NCBI RefSeq assembly: GCF_009765875.1
Contig: NZ_LMUP01000009.1
Location: forward strand, 62,001-126,000
Length of the DNA: 64,000 nucleotides
Origin: Pedobacter sp. L105
Lineage (GTDB): Bacteria > Bacteroidota > Bacteroidia > Sphingobacteriales > Sphingobacteriaceae
Direction of reading: 5' to 3'
The notes below the pieces were generated by a model, which ran no database searches, was not told where the DNA came from, and worked only from the letters and a program-made list of their open reading frames with translations. Below, one piece after another: positions 42,133 to 51,256 of the stretch. Each line of letters starts with the position of its first letter. Within the stretch, counting starts at the first letter, position 1. Position numbers and translations under genes: made by a program.

Positions 42133-42693
42133 TTATAACATCTCTGGTTTAAACTGACTGGAATAGTCCAAAGTTCTCCCGGAAATCATGAACTTCCCTT
42201 CCCCGCGGTAGTGAATAGTTTTAGGATATTTTGGAGAAGTGGCCACATGTGCCTTAACTATTTCCATCACGAAAAAATTGTACTTTGATAACAATTGATC
42301 ATCCACAACCTTACATTCAAAGTTTGCAAAACACTCTTTGATCAAAGGTGCCTTTACCTCAATTGATTGCGCTGCGGTGAGCTTAAACTCCTTGAATTTG
42401 TCAATTTCTGAACCTCTTGTATTGCCGATGCCTATAACGGTATCAATCATATCAAAAGTAGGAATGTTGATGACGCATTCGCCACTTTCTTTGATCATGT
42501 GGAAACTATGATTGCTGCCGGTAATCATACAGCCTATCAATGATGGTGAAAACTCCATGACTGTGTGCCAGCCCATCGTCATGATATTATCCTTCCCTTT
42601 ATAGTGCGAACTCACCAAAACAATCGGACCCGGTTCCAAAAACTTTCGGATTTGAGCCACCGGGAAATCTTTTTTATGATATTCTTTTTTCAT
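42133..42693 (-). CDS. flavin reductase-like (DIM6/NTAB) protein
   Basis: The 186-residue protein is a split-barrel flavin-binding domain: FLEPGPIVLVSSHYKG, NIMTMGWHTVMEFSPSLIGC, FHMIKESGECVINIPTF and KFKEFKLTAAQS. These blocks match the FMN-binding flavin reductase family that supplies reduced flavin to monooxygenases. It has its own promoter region of 176 bp shared with nothing, since the histidine kinase upstream also runs leftward. Its substrate and partner are unknown. The flavin monooxygenases of this window carry their own FAD sites and would not need it. Confidence 0.85.
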   Translation of the reverse strand: MKKEYHKKDFPVAQIRKFLEPGPIVLVSSHYKGKDNIMTMGWHTVMEFSPSLIGCMITGSNHSFHMIKESGECVINIPTFDMIDTVIGIGNTRGSEIDKFKEFKLTAAQSIEVKAPLIKECFANFECKVVDDQLLSKYNFFVMEIVKAHVATSPKYPKTIHYRGEGKFMISGRTLDYSSQFKPEML

Positions 42694-42869
42694 GCTTTAA
42701 TGTGTTTACCAAACAACAGCATAGCAGGACTTTTGATTTGAATATATGCTTAAAATACCTGAAAAACGAGTAAAGGGCCGATAGGAACACTGAAATGAAT
42801 CAAACCGCCAATTTATTGCGAGCTATACTAACAGTTTTTGGTAAGTGGAAATTGCAATTAGTGGCAGGC

Positions 42870-44885
42870 TTAACTTTCTTCCAGTGGCAAACTGAAGGTA
42901 AATGTAGAACCTTTACCAAACTGGCTTTCTGCCCATATTTCACCCTGGTGTCTGTGAATGATTTCTGCACAAAGATATAGGCCAATCCCAAAGCCGGAAA
43001 TAGAATACATATGGTCGCCCTCAACACGATAATACCGGTCAAATATTTTAGATAGATCGTCAGGTTTGATACCCATTCCGTGGTCTGTAACACTGATGTG
43101 TGCATGGTTACCAACGGTAAAACACGCAACGTCGATGATGCTATTCTGAGGAGAATATTTCACTGCATTACTGACAAGGTTATGGATTACCTGTCCAATC
43201 TTGTCACGGTCGGCATTCACTAATATAGTTTTTACGGGTTCAAATATTATTCTATGACTTTGAATGGTAGCTAAAGACTCATCTTCTGCTTCCTTAACCA
43301 GCTGGGCCAGGTCAAAATTTTGTTGGTCTATATGTATTTTACCTGATTCCAGCCTGGAAATATTTAAAAACCCATTGATCATGCTGCTCATTTTAGCTAC
43401 CTGGGCATTTGCTTTTTCCAGTGCATTAGTAATAAATTCGTCTTCCTGTTTTTTAAGCCTCATCATCAGGAGCTGGATATAACCCTTCATGGAGGTGAGT
43501 GGCGTTTTCAGTTCGTGACTTACCATTCCAATAAAGTCGTTCTTGCGGATCTCATCCTGTTTTTTCTCTGTAATCTCATGAAGTACACCCGTAAAGTATT
43601 CTTTGCCCCCACTATGCTGCATTTCGCCGATGCTCCGTACCCAGCGGATTTTGCCGTCATGGCGGCCTATAATCGGATACTCCATATCAAACCGCGTACC
43701 GTTGCTAAATGCAGATTCTAGTTTTTTGGATACATAGTCGCGATATTCTTCGGTGATCTGCGCTGTTGACTGTTCAAGAGAAAGTGGTTCCCCGGGGTAA
43801 TAGCCAAATAGTTCTTTCATGCGGTCATCAGTGATAAATTCCCGCGTAACTGAATGAATTAACCAGGTACCGAAATTCGCGGCATTAACAGCTAAACGAA
43901 AAGCGAGCTGTCCTTCTTCAATTTTTTGCTGGGCAATGATCAGCTCATGATTAACCAGGGCCAGCTCATCGTTTGTTGCCAGCAACTCCTCATTAGAAGC
44001 AGCCAGCTCTTCGTTGGTAGAGGCCATTTCTTCATTAATAGCCTGAAGTTCTTCCGCACTGTTTGCCAGGGAATCTTCCCATTGCTTGCGTTCGGTAATA
44101 TCCCGGGTAGTACCGGCTACAGCTTCTACCTCACCTTGCTCATTCAGCACTGGTGTTAGGATGTAGTCATATACGCGGCGGCCCAGGGTAGCATGTGGAA
44201 ACGACACTTCACCACGAATGGGCTTTTTGAATAATTTTATTTTATCGATCTCTCTTTCATGCATTTCGGCATGCCAGGGTTCGTAACCGTTTTCCAGCAA
44301 TCCTTTGCCAATAGCATTATCCCAGGTTTTACCCCACATGGAAAGCAGCGCGGTATTGGCATAGGTAAAGCGATAGTTCAGATCAAAAACATACATCAAA
44401 TCGGGTGTATTGGAAGTAATGGTTTCATATACCCTTTTTTGCTGATCTGAATGCGCTCTCCATTCATTAACTCCCTCTTCAGCTTTTTTACGTTCTGTAA
44501 TATCGCTGGCTGTGCCAAACCATTCCAGGATTTCCCCCTGATCATCCAGTATAGGAACTGCCCGTGAAAACGTCCAGCCGGGTGTACCATCTGCCCGCAA
44601 TACCTGATGCTCCAGCTGAAATATTTTTTTCTCCCGTATGGCATCTGCGATAGCTGCCTTTACTTTTTCCATATCTTCCGGATGGATATTGTGAGTCATC
44701 CAGTCGTTCGTTGGTTCATCAGCATCTTTTAAAAAACCGCGGCCGTCAAGTTCGTACATCACCTGCCAATCGGCGCTCAGGCCATAAATCACATCGGAAG
44801 TTGCGGTAACCAATGCCCTAAAACGTGCCTCACTTGCAGCGGCTGTTTTTTCATTTGATGTAGGTATATTGGAGAAATCAGTCAT
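42870..44885 (-). CDS. orphan PAS-domain sensor histidine kinase
   Basis: The 671-residue soluble kinase has three PAS/PAC units: about 15-135 (GTASDITERKKAEE), 155-270 (GTTRDITERKQWED) and 330-440 (TGVLHEITEKKQDE). Between the second and third lies a heptad-rich coiled coil built of repeated EE(L/M)xxxNEE units (about 275-320). The kinase core follows: H-box GMVSHELKTPLTSMKG, N-box HNLVSNAVKYS and G1/G2 boxes DHGMGIKPDD and GFGIGLYLC. No membrane segment or receiver domain is visible, and no response regulator is adjacent. Ligand and partner are unknown. Confidence 0.9.
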   Translation of the reverse strand: MTDFSNIPTSNEKTAAASEARFRALVTATSDVIYGLSADWQVMYELDGRGFLKDADEPTNDWMTHNIHPEDMEKVKAAIADAIREKKIFQLEHQVLRADGTPGWTFSRAVPILDDQGEILEWFGTASDITERKKAEEGVNEWRAHSDQQKRVYETITSNTPDLMYVFDLNYRFTYANTALLSMWGKTWDNAIGKGLLENGYEPWHAEMHEREIDKIKLFKKPIRGEVSFPHATLGRRVYDYILTPVLNEQGEVEAVAGTTRDITERKQWEDSLANSAEELQAINEEMASTNEELAASNEELLATNDELALVNHELIIAQQKIEEGQLAFRLAVNAANFGTWLIHSVTREFITDDRMKELFGYYPGEPLSLEQSTAQITEEYRDYVSKKLESAFSNGTRFDMEYPIIGRHDGKIRWVRSIGEMQHSGGKEYFTGVLHEITEKKQDEIRKNDFIGMVSHELKTPLTSMKGYIQLLMMRLKKQEDEFITNALEKANAQVAKMSSMINGFLNISRLESGKIHIDQQNFDLAQLVKEAEDESLATIQSHRIIFEPVKTILVNADRDKIGQVIHNLVSNAVKYSPQNSIIDVACFTVGNHAHISVTDHGMGIKPDDLSKIFDRYYRVEGDHMYSISGFGIGLYLCAEIIHRHQGEIWAESQFGKGSTFTFSLPLEES

Positions 44886-45117
44886 AACTCTGGAATAAAA
44901 CGGGTATCGATCGTAAAAAACAGGGAAGTTAGTAATTTGTTTTACAAGCTGACATATCTGTATTAACTAAAGACAAAAATAAATCAACTAACTCAAATTT
45001 GGGATAAACTTTTCATTTGCGGTTTTTGCTAAATTACCAACCGGGTGAATGTTTAAATTATTAGAGGTATCAAACTATAAACGTTAATTTGTTAAAGTTT
45101 CAGAAGGATAGAATACT

Positions 45118-45861
45118 ATGGAATATAAAATAATTAAACCTGTCCCATTACTTTACGATTACGTGGAAAGCTTCTGGATGCTGGCCAGCCATACGGGCCA
45201 GGATAAGGACATTATTATTTTACCAGATGGACGTATCGATCTGATTTTTGCATGGTCTGCCAGGGAACAACTTCATGTGATGCTGATGAACCTTGACCGG
45301 GAGGCCTCTCGGGCTATCCTCGAATCAGGAACCACGATGTTTGCAGTGAGTTTTAAGCTTCCCGCACTAGAATATATTCTGGATATGACCGATGAAACAT
45401 TAAGGCAACCTATATCCCTGCCCAATGATTTCTGGGGCGTTACTACTGTAGATTTAGAGGACCTTCAAAGCTTTGCAGATCGTGTTTCTACAGCTATGCT
45501 GGCCATATTGGGGACACAAAAAATAGATCAGAGGAAAAGAAAATTATTTGAACTGCTATACAAAACAAAAGGTTCAATGACCATTGCCGCCTTGTCAGAA
45601 TCATCATGCTGGTCAGCAAGGCAGATCAACCGCTACTTTAATGCACGTATAGGTTTATCGCTGAAGGAATATTGTGGCATATTGAGATTCCGTGCTTCTT
45701 TTACACAACTCAAGGAAGGCAGGCTGTTTCCTGAAGGGGACTTTGCCGATCAGGCGCATTTTATCAAGGCCATTAAAAAGCTTTCTGGTGTAACGCCAAA
45801 AGAACTTAGCAAAAACAAAAACGACCGATTTATACAATTTTCTGCAATCCCGGAGAAGTAA
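45118..45861 (+). CDS. AraC-family regulator of the intact TetX module
   Basis: The 247-residue protein has the DUF6597-type N-terminal domain (YDYVESFWMLASHTG, DIIILPDGRIDLIF, FAVSFKLPALEYIL) and the AraC HTH pair (LSESSCWSARQINRYFNARIG, then DQAHFIKAIKKLSGVTPKEL). Its C-terminus is nearly the same as that of the gene at 35564. The monooxygenase ATG lies 29 bp after its stop, so the two genes form an operon. It is preceded by a 232-bp gap after the kinase start, in which no 21-bp operator is evident. Confidence 0.9.
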   Translation: MEYKIIKPVPLLYDYVESFWMLASHTGQDKDIIILPDGRIDLIFAWSAREQLHVMLMNLDREASRAILESGTTMFAVSFKLPALEYILDMTDETLRQPISLPNDFWGVTTVDLEDLQSFADRVSTAMLAILGTQKIDQRKRKLFELLYKTKGSMTIAALSESSCWSARQINRYFNARIGLSLKEYCGILRFRASFTQLKEGRLFPEGDFADQAHFIKAIKKLSGVTPKELSKNKNDRFIQFSAIPEK

Positions 45862-45890
45862 TATTGCATGGTCATTTAAACCATAAAATT

Positions 45891-47057
45891 ATGTTATTAC
45901 AAGCGAAGAAAATTGCGATTGTAGGCGGCGGTCCCGGCGGCCTCACGCTGGCGAGACTTTTACAGCTAAAAGGTGTAGATGTTAAAGTGTACGAAAGAGA
46001 TGTAAACAGGCAGGTACGGGTACAAGGTGCCACGTTGGATCTGCATGATGAATCGGGTTTGAAAGCCCTGGATAAAGCTGGTTTGATGAATGCCTTTAAG
46101 GACAACTACCGACCCGGAGCAGACCGTATCCGTGTGACTGACGAACATGCAAAAGTTTATTACGACCAGCATATCGAGGAAGTTTCGGGAGATTTCGGAG
46201 ATCCGTGGTTTAGACCGGAGATTGACCGGGGGCCTTTAAGAGAGCTTTTACTGGATTCTTTACAACCGGGCACAGTAATTTGGGACAGCTATGTGACAGG
46301 TATTCAGAAACAGAATGAAGGATGGTTACTGAACTTTGAAAACGGCAATTCAGCTGAAGCAGACATCGTGATTGCGGCTGATGGGGCAAACTCTAAAGTC
46401 AGGCCATTGATTACACCTATAAAGCCTTTCTATGCTGGAATTACTGTTGTTGAAGGGAATATTTATAATGCCGAAACGAATGCACCACAGCTAGCGGAGC
46501 TGTTGAAGGGGGGGAAGATATTTGCTTTAGGTGATTCCCGAACTGTTATCCTAAGCGCTAAAGGCGATGGGAGCATTTCGTTTTATACTGGTTTTGGTTC
46601 AGTTACAGCTGCAACGAAAGCATCTACTATCGACATAAAAGATCACCTGAAAGTTCTGGATTGGTTTAAAGAGGAGTATTCTGGCTGGGATCCGCTATGG
46701 TATGAGCTATTTGAACATCCCTCAACATCATTTATTGTCAGGCCCCTGTATTGCATGCCCCTTGATCAGGCCTGGCCGTCACAATCCAACATCACCATGC
46801 TTGGAGACGCTGCACACCTGATGCCGCCATATGCCGGTGAAGGAGTAAATATGGCAATGCTTGATGCGCTGGAACTGAGCGAAGCGCTGACGGGTGATAT
46901 TTTTACAAACACCTTATCCGCTATTACTGATTATGAAAAGCAGATGCTGGAAAGATTTAATCAGGTTGGAGAAGATACATTGGACAATACTTCATGGATG
47001 CATTCTCCAGCAGGACTGAAAAAGATCCTTGAACTGTTTAATCCCATGAAAAATTAA
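45891..47057 (+). CDS. TetX-like FAD-dependent monooxygenase, intact
   Basis: The ATG at 45891 (MLLQAKKIAIVGGGPGGL) gives 388 residues, exactly the length of characterised Tet(X); the longer frame from 45864 adds a non-homologous leader. The FAD fold GxGxxG is at 12-17, followed by ERDVNRQVRVQGATLDLHD, the mid-domain IAADGANSKVRPL and the second FAD motif LGDAAHLMPPYAGEGVN. The substrate loop is not resolvable by eye, so an aromatic substrate is likely but tetracycline degradation is only a possibility. It forms an operon with the AraC gene at 45118 and ends before a terminator at 47099. Confidence 0.9.
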   Translation: MLLQAKKIAIVGGGPGGLTLARLLQLKGVDVKVYERDVNRQVRVQGATLDLHDESGLKALDKAGLMNAFKDNYRPGADRIRVTDEHAKVYYDQHIEEVSGDFGDPWFRPEIDRGPLRELLLDSLQPGTVIWDSYVTGIQKQNEGWLLNFENGNSAEADIVIAADGANSKVRPLITPIKPFYAGITVVEGNIYNAETNAPQLAELLKGGKIFALGDSRTVILSAKGDGSISFYTGFGSVTAATKASTIDIKDHLKVLDWFKEEYSGWDPLWYELFEHPSTSFIVRPLYCMPLDQAWPSQSNITMLGDAAHLMPPYAGEGVNMAMLDALELSEALTGDIFTNTLSAITDYEKQMLERFNQVGEDTLDNTSWMHSPAGLKKILELFNPMKN

Positions 47058-47098
47058 ATGATCATGTGATGTGCGCAGCTATTGATTTTGTATTTAAT

Positions 47099-47130
47099 CC
47101 TGCAACCGACGGTGTGGTTGCAGGAGTTTT
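47099..47130 (+). terminator. intrinsic terminator of the TetX operon
   Basis: CCTGCAACC and GGTTGCAGG form a 9-bp GC-rich stem around an 8-base loop, followed by AGTTTTCT, about 40 bp after the stop at 47057. Confidence 0.75.
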
Positions 47131-47134
47131 CTGG

Positions 47135-47554
47135 CTAAATGATATCAATCTTTTCTAATTGCCCTTTAACCTGTTTGTAAGCAGAAAAATGAAGCAATTT
47201 GTAATCGTAGCCAACTTGCTGATAGGTTAAAATAAGGTGCCAGATGCCGGCAGTCTCCTTGTTATCAACAAGATGTTTTGCCAGAAAACAGTAGGTCTTA
47301 GTACATTTTGCTGTGTCCGTCCCTCCGGCTTCTGCATTGATATCTTCCTCCAGCACCTTAAAATCATAAGCAGTTATATTCGTTTGTAGCTGATGATTGG
47401 GTACATTGATATCGCAGGGTTGATAGGGTAATGGTTTTTCTGGATGTAGTAATTTCGATTGTACGAGTTGGTTAAACTTTTCATGTCTGCTGCTGAGGAA
47501 GCAAACAGCTAAAAGAATTATGGCGAAAATTATAATTCTGATACTTTTCTTCAT
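47135..47554 (-). CDS. hypothetical protein with N-terminal membrane anchor
   Basis: The 139-residue protein has a single N-terminal hydrophobic segment (IIIFAIILLAVCFLSS) and a small exported domain with three Cys (PCDINVPN, DTAKCTKTYCFLAKH). CTKTYC with nearby Cys could form a disulfide. The end is beta-rich (HLILTYQQVGYDYKLLHFSAY). I recognise no family. It lies 78 bp downstream of the gene at 47633 on the same strand. Confidence 0.5.
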   Translation of the reverse strand: MKKSIRIIIFAIILLAVCFLSSRHEKFNQLVQSKLLHPEKPLPYQPCDINVPNHQLQTNITAYDFKVLEEDINAEAGGTDTAKCTKTYCFLAKHLVDNKETAGIWHLILTYQQVGYDYKLLHFSAYKQVKGQLEKIDII

Positions 47555-47632
47555 TGTTTTTCATTCTCAATTGGGATTTATAAATTTGGTTACTGGTAAT
47601 CTGTTTCCTATGGTTTTCATGATATTAACTTT

Positions 47633-47989
47633 TTATAGATTAAGAATGACATAATCTTCAATCACTGTGATTTTGACAAATTCATCCATTAGTTCCAGCA
47701 TCAATTCGACTTCTGCTGTAGAATGAGTTTCTAAAAGTTTTAATATCATTTCCTGATTCTTCTTCCTGATCATTTTGCTGATATATGCACACACTGTCGG
47801 TCTGTCTTCGACCATACTTTTAAATTCCTCCAGCTTTTGAATATGCGCTATCCAGCTTATGGGTTCTGTATAGTTATCCTTTGACCATATATCACCTTTC
47901 TGGTGAGCTGAATTTGCCATGAAAACAGATATACCCTCACACTCCTGAGTATAATATAGGTGGTATTTTATGATGTATGTCTTTTCCAT
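47633..47989 (-). CDS. hypothetical soluble protein, 118 residues
   Basis: The protein has no membrane segment. It begins with strands (KTYIIKYHLYYTQECEGISV), and the C-terminal half is helical and Glu-rich (KNQEMILKLLETHSTAEVELMLELMDEF). The composition supports a real gene, but I recognise no family. The closest neighbour is the hypothetical membrane-anchored gene at 47135 on the same strand; the XRE gene at 48142 is divergent. The 150 bp between it and XRE hold the promoters of both. Confidence 0.5.
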   Translation of the reverse strand: MEKTYIIKYHLYYTQECEGISVFMANSAHQKGDIWSKDNYTEPISWIAHIQKLEEFKSMVEDRPTVCAYISKMIRKKNQEMILKLLETHSTAEVELMLELMDEFVKITVIEDYVILNL

Positions 47990-48141
47990 AACTATAACAA
48001 TTTTCCACTGCTAATATTTCTATGGCGTGGCTTATCATAATGATTTATTTGGTAGTATAAAAATACTGATATATTTCATAAAGTTATGTGTTATTATACA
48101 ACATTTCTTATAGAAATAATTTATTATTTCGTGAAACACAA

Positions 48142-48405
48142 ATGGCTGATTCACCTAAAACTAAAAGACGCAATGATGCACTCTTGAAAAGTGTAGGTGA
48201 AAATATAAGGCATTATCGAACTTTAAAAGGCTTATCGCTCAGAAAGCTTTCCATCCTGACAGACATAGAATATTCTCAGATACACAAGTACGAAGCTGGA
48301 ACTGTGGATACCAACATTACGATGTTATCTATCCTCGCGTTACATCTGGATATTGAAACCTTTGAATTATTGATCGTTAAGAAAAAACAAACGGTTAAGG
48401 ATTAA
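48142..48405 (+). CDS. XRE-family HTH regulator
   Basis: The ATG at 48142 (MADSPKTKRRNDALL) is preferred over the earlier frame start at 48088. The 87-residue protein is a single Cro/C1-type HTH: GENIRHYRTLKGLSLRKLSI, DIEYSQIHKYEAGTVDTN and ILALHLDIETFELL. It is a stand-alone DNA-binding domain, common next to mobile or toxin-antitoxin loci, but no partner toxin is evident. Its stop overlaps by four bases the stop region of the convergent esterase gene at 48402. Confidence 0.85.
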   Translation: MADSPKTKRRNDALLKSVGENIRHYRTLKGLSLRKLSILTDIEYSQIHKYEAGTVDTNITMLSILALHLDIETFELLIVKKKQTVKD

Positions 48406-49463
48406 TTTAGCCATTTGCTAAACCAATCCAGCGTCATTTTAAAATGTTCCGGTGTAGAGGTGTGAAATAGTTTAGGGGTCACATCCCGTTTAATTTTATC
48501 AGACGCATGTTTTGACGTGTAGGCTTGAACGGCCGCTTCATAGGCTATGTTTGCGCCCGGTAAAGGACAGTTAGGATCATTTTCTGTACCAACAACCAGT
48601 AAAGGCCGGGGAGCCATTAACCTCAGTAAAGAAGGACAGTCAAATTCTCCTGTAATATTTGGCAGCAATTTGTTCCATACGACCGCTACGTTTCTTTTAT
48701 TTAAGGTTGAATCGCCCAAATCTTTGGCCGCCTGCAGATGCGTAGCCTGGATAGTACCCACTCGTCCCTGCCATTTATCGTGGTCTAAGGACCATTTGAA
48801 GCTTTGTACCGAAATATCCAGCACAATCACTTTTATCCGCTGATCTACTGAAGCAGCCAGCCATGTTTCTATACCGCCCATAGATATACCACCCAAACCA
48901 ATGCGTTTATGATCAACATCCGGCCTGCTCACCAGGTAATCGGTTACCCGCCAAAGATCAAAAGCGGTATCATATAAAAAAGGATGGGTTTGATGGGTTT
49001 TGTCTTTGTTTTCCCAGGCGCTCGTTGCTGCAGCCACATATTCCCTTGCGCCATGTGCTCCACCGGCTATCCGTTCGCCATGAAACCGGGCATCAACAGA
49101 TACACCTATGATTCCCCTTTTAACCAGCTGGTACATGAACTTTTCATTATCTTCTTTTTTGCCACCTGTGCCATGTAAAAAGATAACGGCAGGATAGGAT
49201 TTAGCCGGCTTAACTGGTTTGTAAATCAGAATGGGAACGCGCTGGTTCTTTTCGCTGAATATAAAACCATGTTCAATAATCAAAGAGTCTGTTTTGACTA
49301 CCACAAAAGAAGGATTTAACGGAACGCGTGGCCGCTCCAGTAACCTGGTTAAATCTGCTGCAACCTGTTCAGCAGGAGGATAATTTATATGCTGCGCAGA
49401 TGAAGTTAATGAATATAATGATAACGAAACGCAGCAACAAAGCACCTTGATCTTAAACAACAT
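48402..49463 (-). CDS. secreted alpha/beta hydrolase (acetylxylan esterase-like)
   Basis: The 353-residue protein has a signal peptide (LCCCVSLSLYSLTSSAQ) and an alpha/beta hydrolase fold: AVIFLHGTGGKKEDN, nucleophile elbow GGISMGGIETW, PRPLLVVGTENDPNCP and the terminal HTSTPEHFKMTLDWF. It fits the acetylxylan esterase/prolyl oligopeptidase-type secreted hydrolases. The C-terminal His sits in TPEHF. The likely substrates are acetylated sugars or other esters in the periplasm. It runs head-on into the XRE gene with a 4-bp overlap. Confidence 0.82.
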   Translation of the reverse strand: MLFKIKVLCCCVSLSLYSLTSSAQHINYPPAEQVAADLTRLLERPRVPLNPSFVVVKTDSLIIEHGFIFSEKNQRVPILIYKPVKPAKSYPAVIFLHGTGGKKEDNEKFMYQLVKRGIIGVSVDARFHGERIAGGAHGAREYVAAATSAWENKDKTHQTHPFLYDTAFDLWRVTDYLVSRPDVDHKRIGLGGISMGGIETWLAASVDQRIKVIVLDISVQSFKWSLDHDKWQGRVGTIQATHLQAAKDLGDSTLNKRNVAVVWNKLLPNITGEFDCPSLLRLMAPRPLLVVGTENDPNCPLPGANIAYEAAVQAYTSKHASDKIKRDVTPKLFHTSTPEHFKMTLDWFSKWLN

Positions 49464-49630
49464 ATGCGGATAGATTTACTGATACAATGTATAAAACAAA
49501 GCGTTTAAGATTTGTAACAATATGGTTTGTAAAGCAAACTAATAACTTTAAATAGTTGCACACTAATTTCGTACAAATAGTATGTACAGGACATTTTCGT
49601 GTGTTGTTCTACTTTTGGTTTGCATTGACA

Positions 49631-49674
49631 GGGGGGTGACAGGGGGGCGAAAGGGATAATACAGGGGGTTGGGG
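49631..49674 (+). other. G-rich quadruplex-forming tract
   Basis: Five G-runs (6, 6, 3, 5 and 4 bases) are separated by loops of 5, 5, 8 and 2 bases, which satisfies the G3+N1-7 quadruplex rule with a slightly long third loop. In an AT-rich genome this is unusual. It lies in the 346-bp gap between the esterase (start 49463) and the permease (stop 49810). No gene is seen in this gap. Confidence 0.6.
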
Positions 49675-49809
49675 CGGCTTTTTACGAGTCAACCTACTGT
49701 ATTAGAGGAGCCAGTCACGGGTTAATATAAAACTAATCTCGACCAAGACAGGTATAAGGTACTGTAAATAATATGTTGGTCAGATATTATGGTGATTTAT
49801 TACACGATA

Positions 49810-51138
49810 TTAAAACTCATCGCGCGAAATGCGAAGCTTGCGCCAGCTAATGATCTGCCAGACAAGCTCTGCGGAGAGTAAAGCGCCAATAGCAAATAGT
49901 GCGGGTTTAATGCCCTGCCCGTCAGATGTAAAAGCCCCTGCTAAAGCTACAATGTAAACCAATACCGGTAACAATAACAATAAGCACAAACCCAATACAT
50001 TCATGGGGATTTTAAAAGGCCGGTTACGATCCGGTTCTTTGATACGGAGTTTGATCAGGGTAATATACTCCAGTGACAAGCCTGCGCCATATACAATCAC
50101 ATCGATAATCAGCAATTCGGAGAAAGTCCACAACACCATTAAACTCACCACAACGGAGCAGATCAGGATGGAGACATAAGGTGTTTTGAAGCGGGGGTGC
50201 AAACGGTGCAAAGCTTTTGGTAATAGTTTGTCATCAGACATTGCCTGAGGCACGCGGGATACCGAGAGCAGCACTGCCGCATAGATGCCCAGTGTACTGG
50301 CCATACCGCCTGCTGCTACTAACGCGCCAAGCCAGTGCCCGCCATAATGTAATCCCAGCACCGGAAAACCCTTATCGGTTAACACAGCAGCATTAATTCC
50401 GGATTGCTGTGCTACAAAAATGGTCAATGCATATAAAACTATGACCAATCCGAAAGCAATGGCAATAGCATATAAGTAAGAACGAACTGGTTTATCTACT
50501 TCCTGTGCATAAGTGGTAATGTTGTCCCAGCCTAAACAGTTCCACATCACGGTATATAAGGCCATGCCCATGGAAGGAAAGGGAATGCCATGCAAACTAG
50601 GTGCCGGCACTGCGTGATTCCCTGTTGTGTTAGCCGCAATCACAAATAAGATGATAAAGGGGGATAACACGAGTGCGCTTAATAGCAGGGATGTTTTTCC
50701 AACCTGCATAATCCCAAGAATGTTTAATCCTGCCGATCCCCAGATGATCAGGAGGTACAAGGGAACCTTATAATATTCCAGTCCGGGGAAGAAAAAAGTG
50801 GCGTAGCCAACAAATAATACCGGGTAGATGGCCAGGTCAACAAAGGTGTACAGCCATGTCCACCAACCTTCATAAAAGCCTAAGCGCTGGCCTAAACCAT
50901 ACTTTACCCATTGATAATAACCACCGGTAACGGGCATCATACTGTTCAGCTCCATGACGGTTAAGATAGCCGGCACATCCCATAACAACGGGGTAATCAA
51001 TAAAATGAGCATTGCCCCATGCTGGCCGGCATAGGTTAGCAGCGGTTCCAGACCAAAAGGGCCGCCAGATACGGTGAAAAAGATGATGGCTACCAGTTGT
51101 ATCAGCCTTATTTTTTTGCGGGGCAGGGATACGGACAT
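49810..51138 (-). CDS. APC-family amino acid/polyamine permease
   Basis: The 442-residue protein has about 12 membrane segments. The first contains the APC signature with a Gly-rich unwound helix (FFTVSGGPFGLEPLL), followed by MPVTGGYYQWVKYGLG in the second and WDNITTYAQEVDKP on the cytoplasmic side. This is the amino acid-polyamine-organocation superfamily; substrate specificity cannot be read from the sequence. It stands alone and is divergent from the hydrolase gene at 51257, with 118 bp between their starts. Confidence 0.88.
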   Translation of the reverse strand: MSVSLPRKKIRLIQLVAIIFFTVSGGPFGLEPLLTYAGQHGAMLILLITPLLWDVPAILTVMELNSMMPVTGGYYQWVKYGLGQRLGFYEGWWTWLYTFVDLAIYPVLFVGYATFFFPGLEYYKVPLYLLIIWGSAGLNILGIMQVGKTSLLLSALVLSPFIILFVIAANTTGNHAVPAPSLHGIPFPSMGMALYTVMWNCLGWDNITTYAQEVDKPVRSYLYAIAIAFGLVIVLYALTIFVAQQSGINAAVLTDKGFPVLGLHYGGHWLGALVAAGGMASTLGIYAAVLLSVSRVPQAMSDDKLLPKALHRLHPRFKTPYVSILICSVVVSLMVLWTFSELLIIDVIVYGAGLSLEYITLIKLRIKEPDRNRPFKIPMNVLGLCLLLLLPVLVYIVALAGAFTSDGQGIKPALFAIGALLSAELVWQIISWRKLRISRDEF

Positions 51139-51256
51139 AAATTGGTTTAAAAGTAATTAAATGAAGTTAATGTCTTATAAAACCGGCTAGATAATTTGAT
51201 TTAAATAGAGATTTCAGCTAAAAGATGATTTACTTTGAAAAACGAATCCTGCTACA

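Noticed and set aside
13610..47057. Tetracycline resistance by the TetX-like enzymes
   Set aside because: Family similarity alone does not show substrate; chromosomal homologues are common and the key pocket residues cannot be judged by eye.
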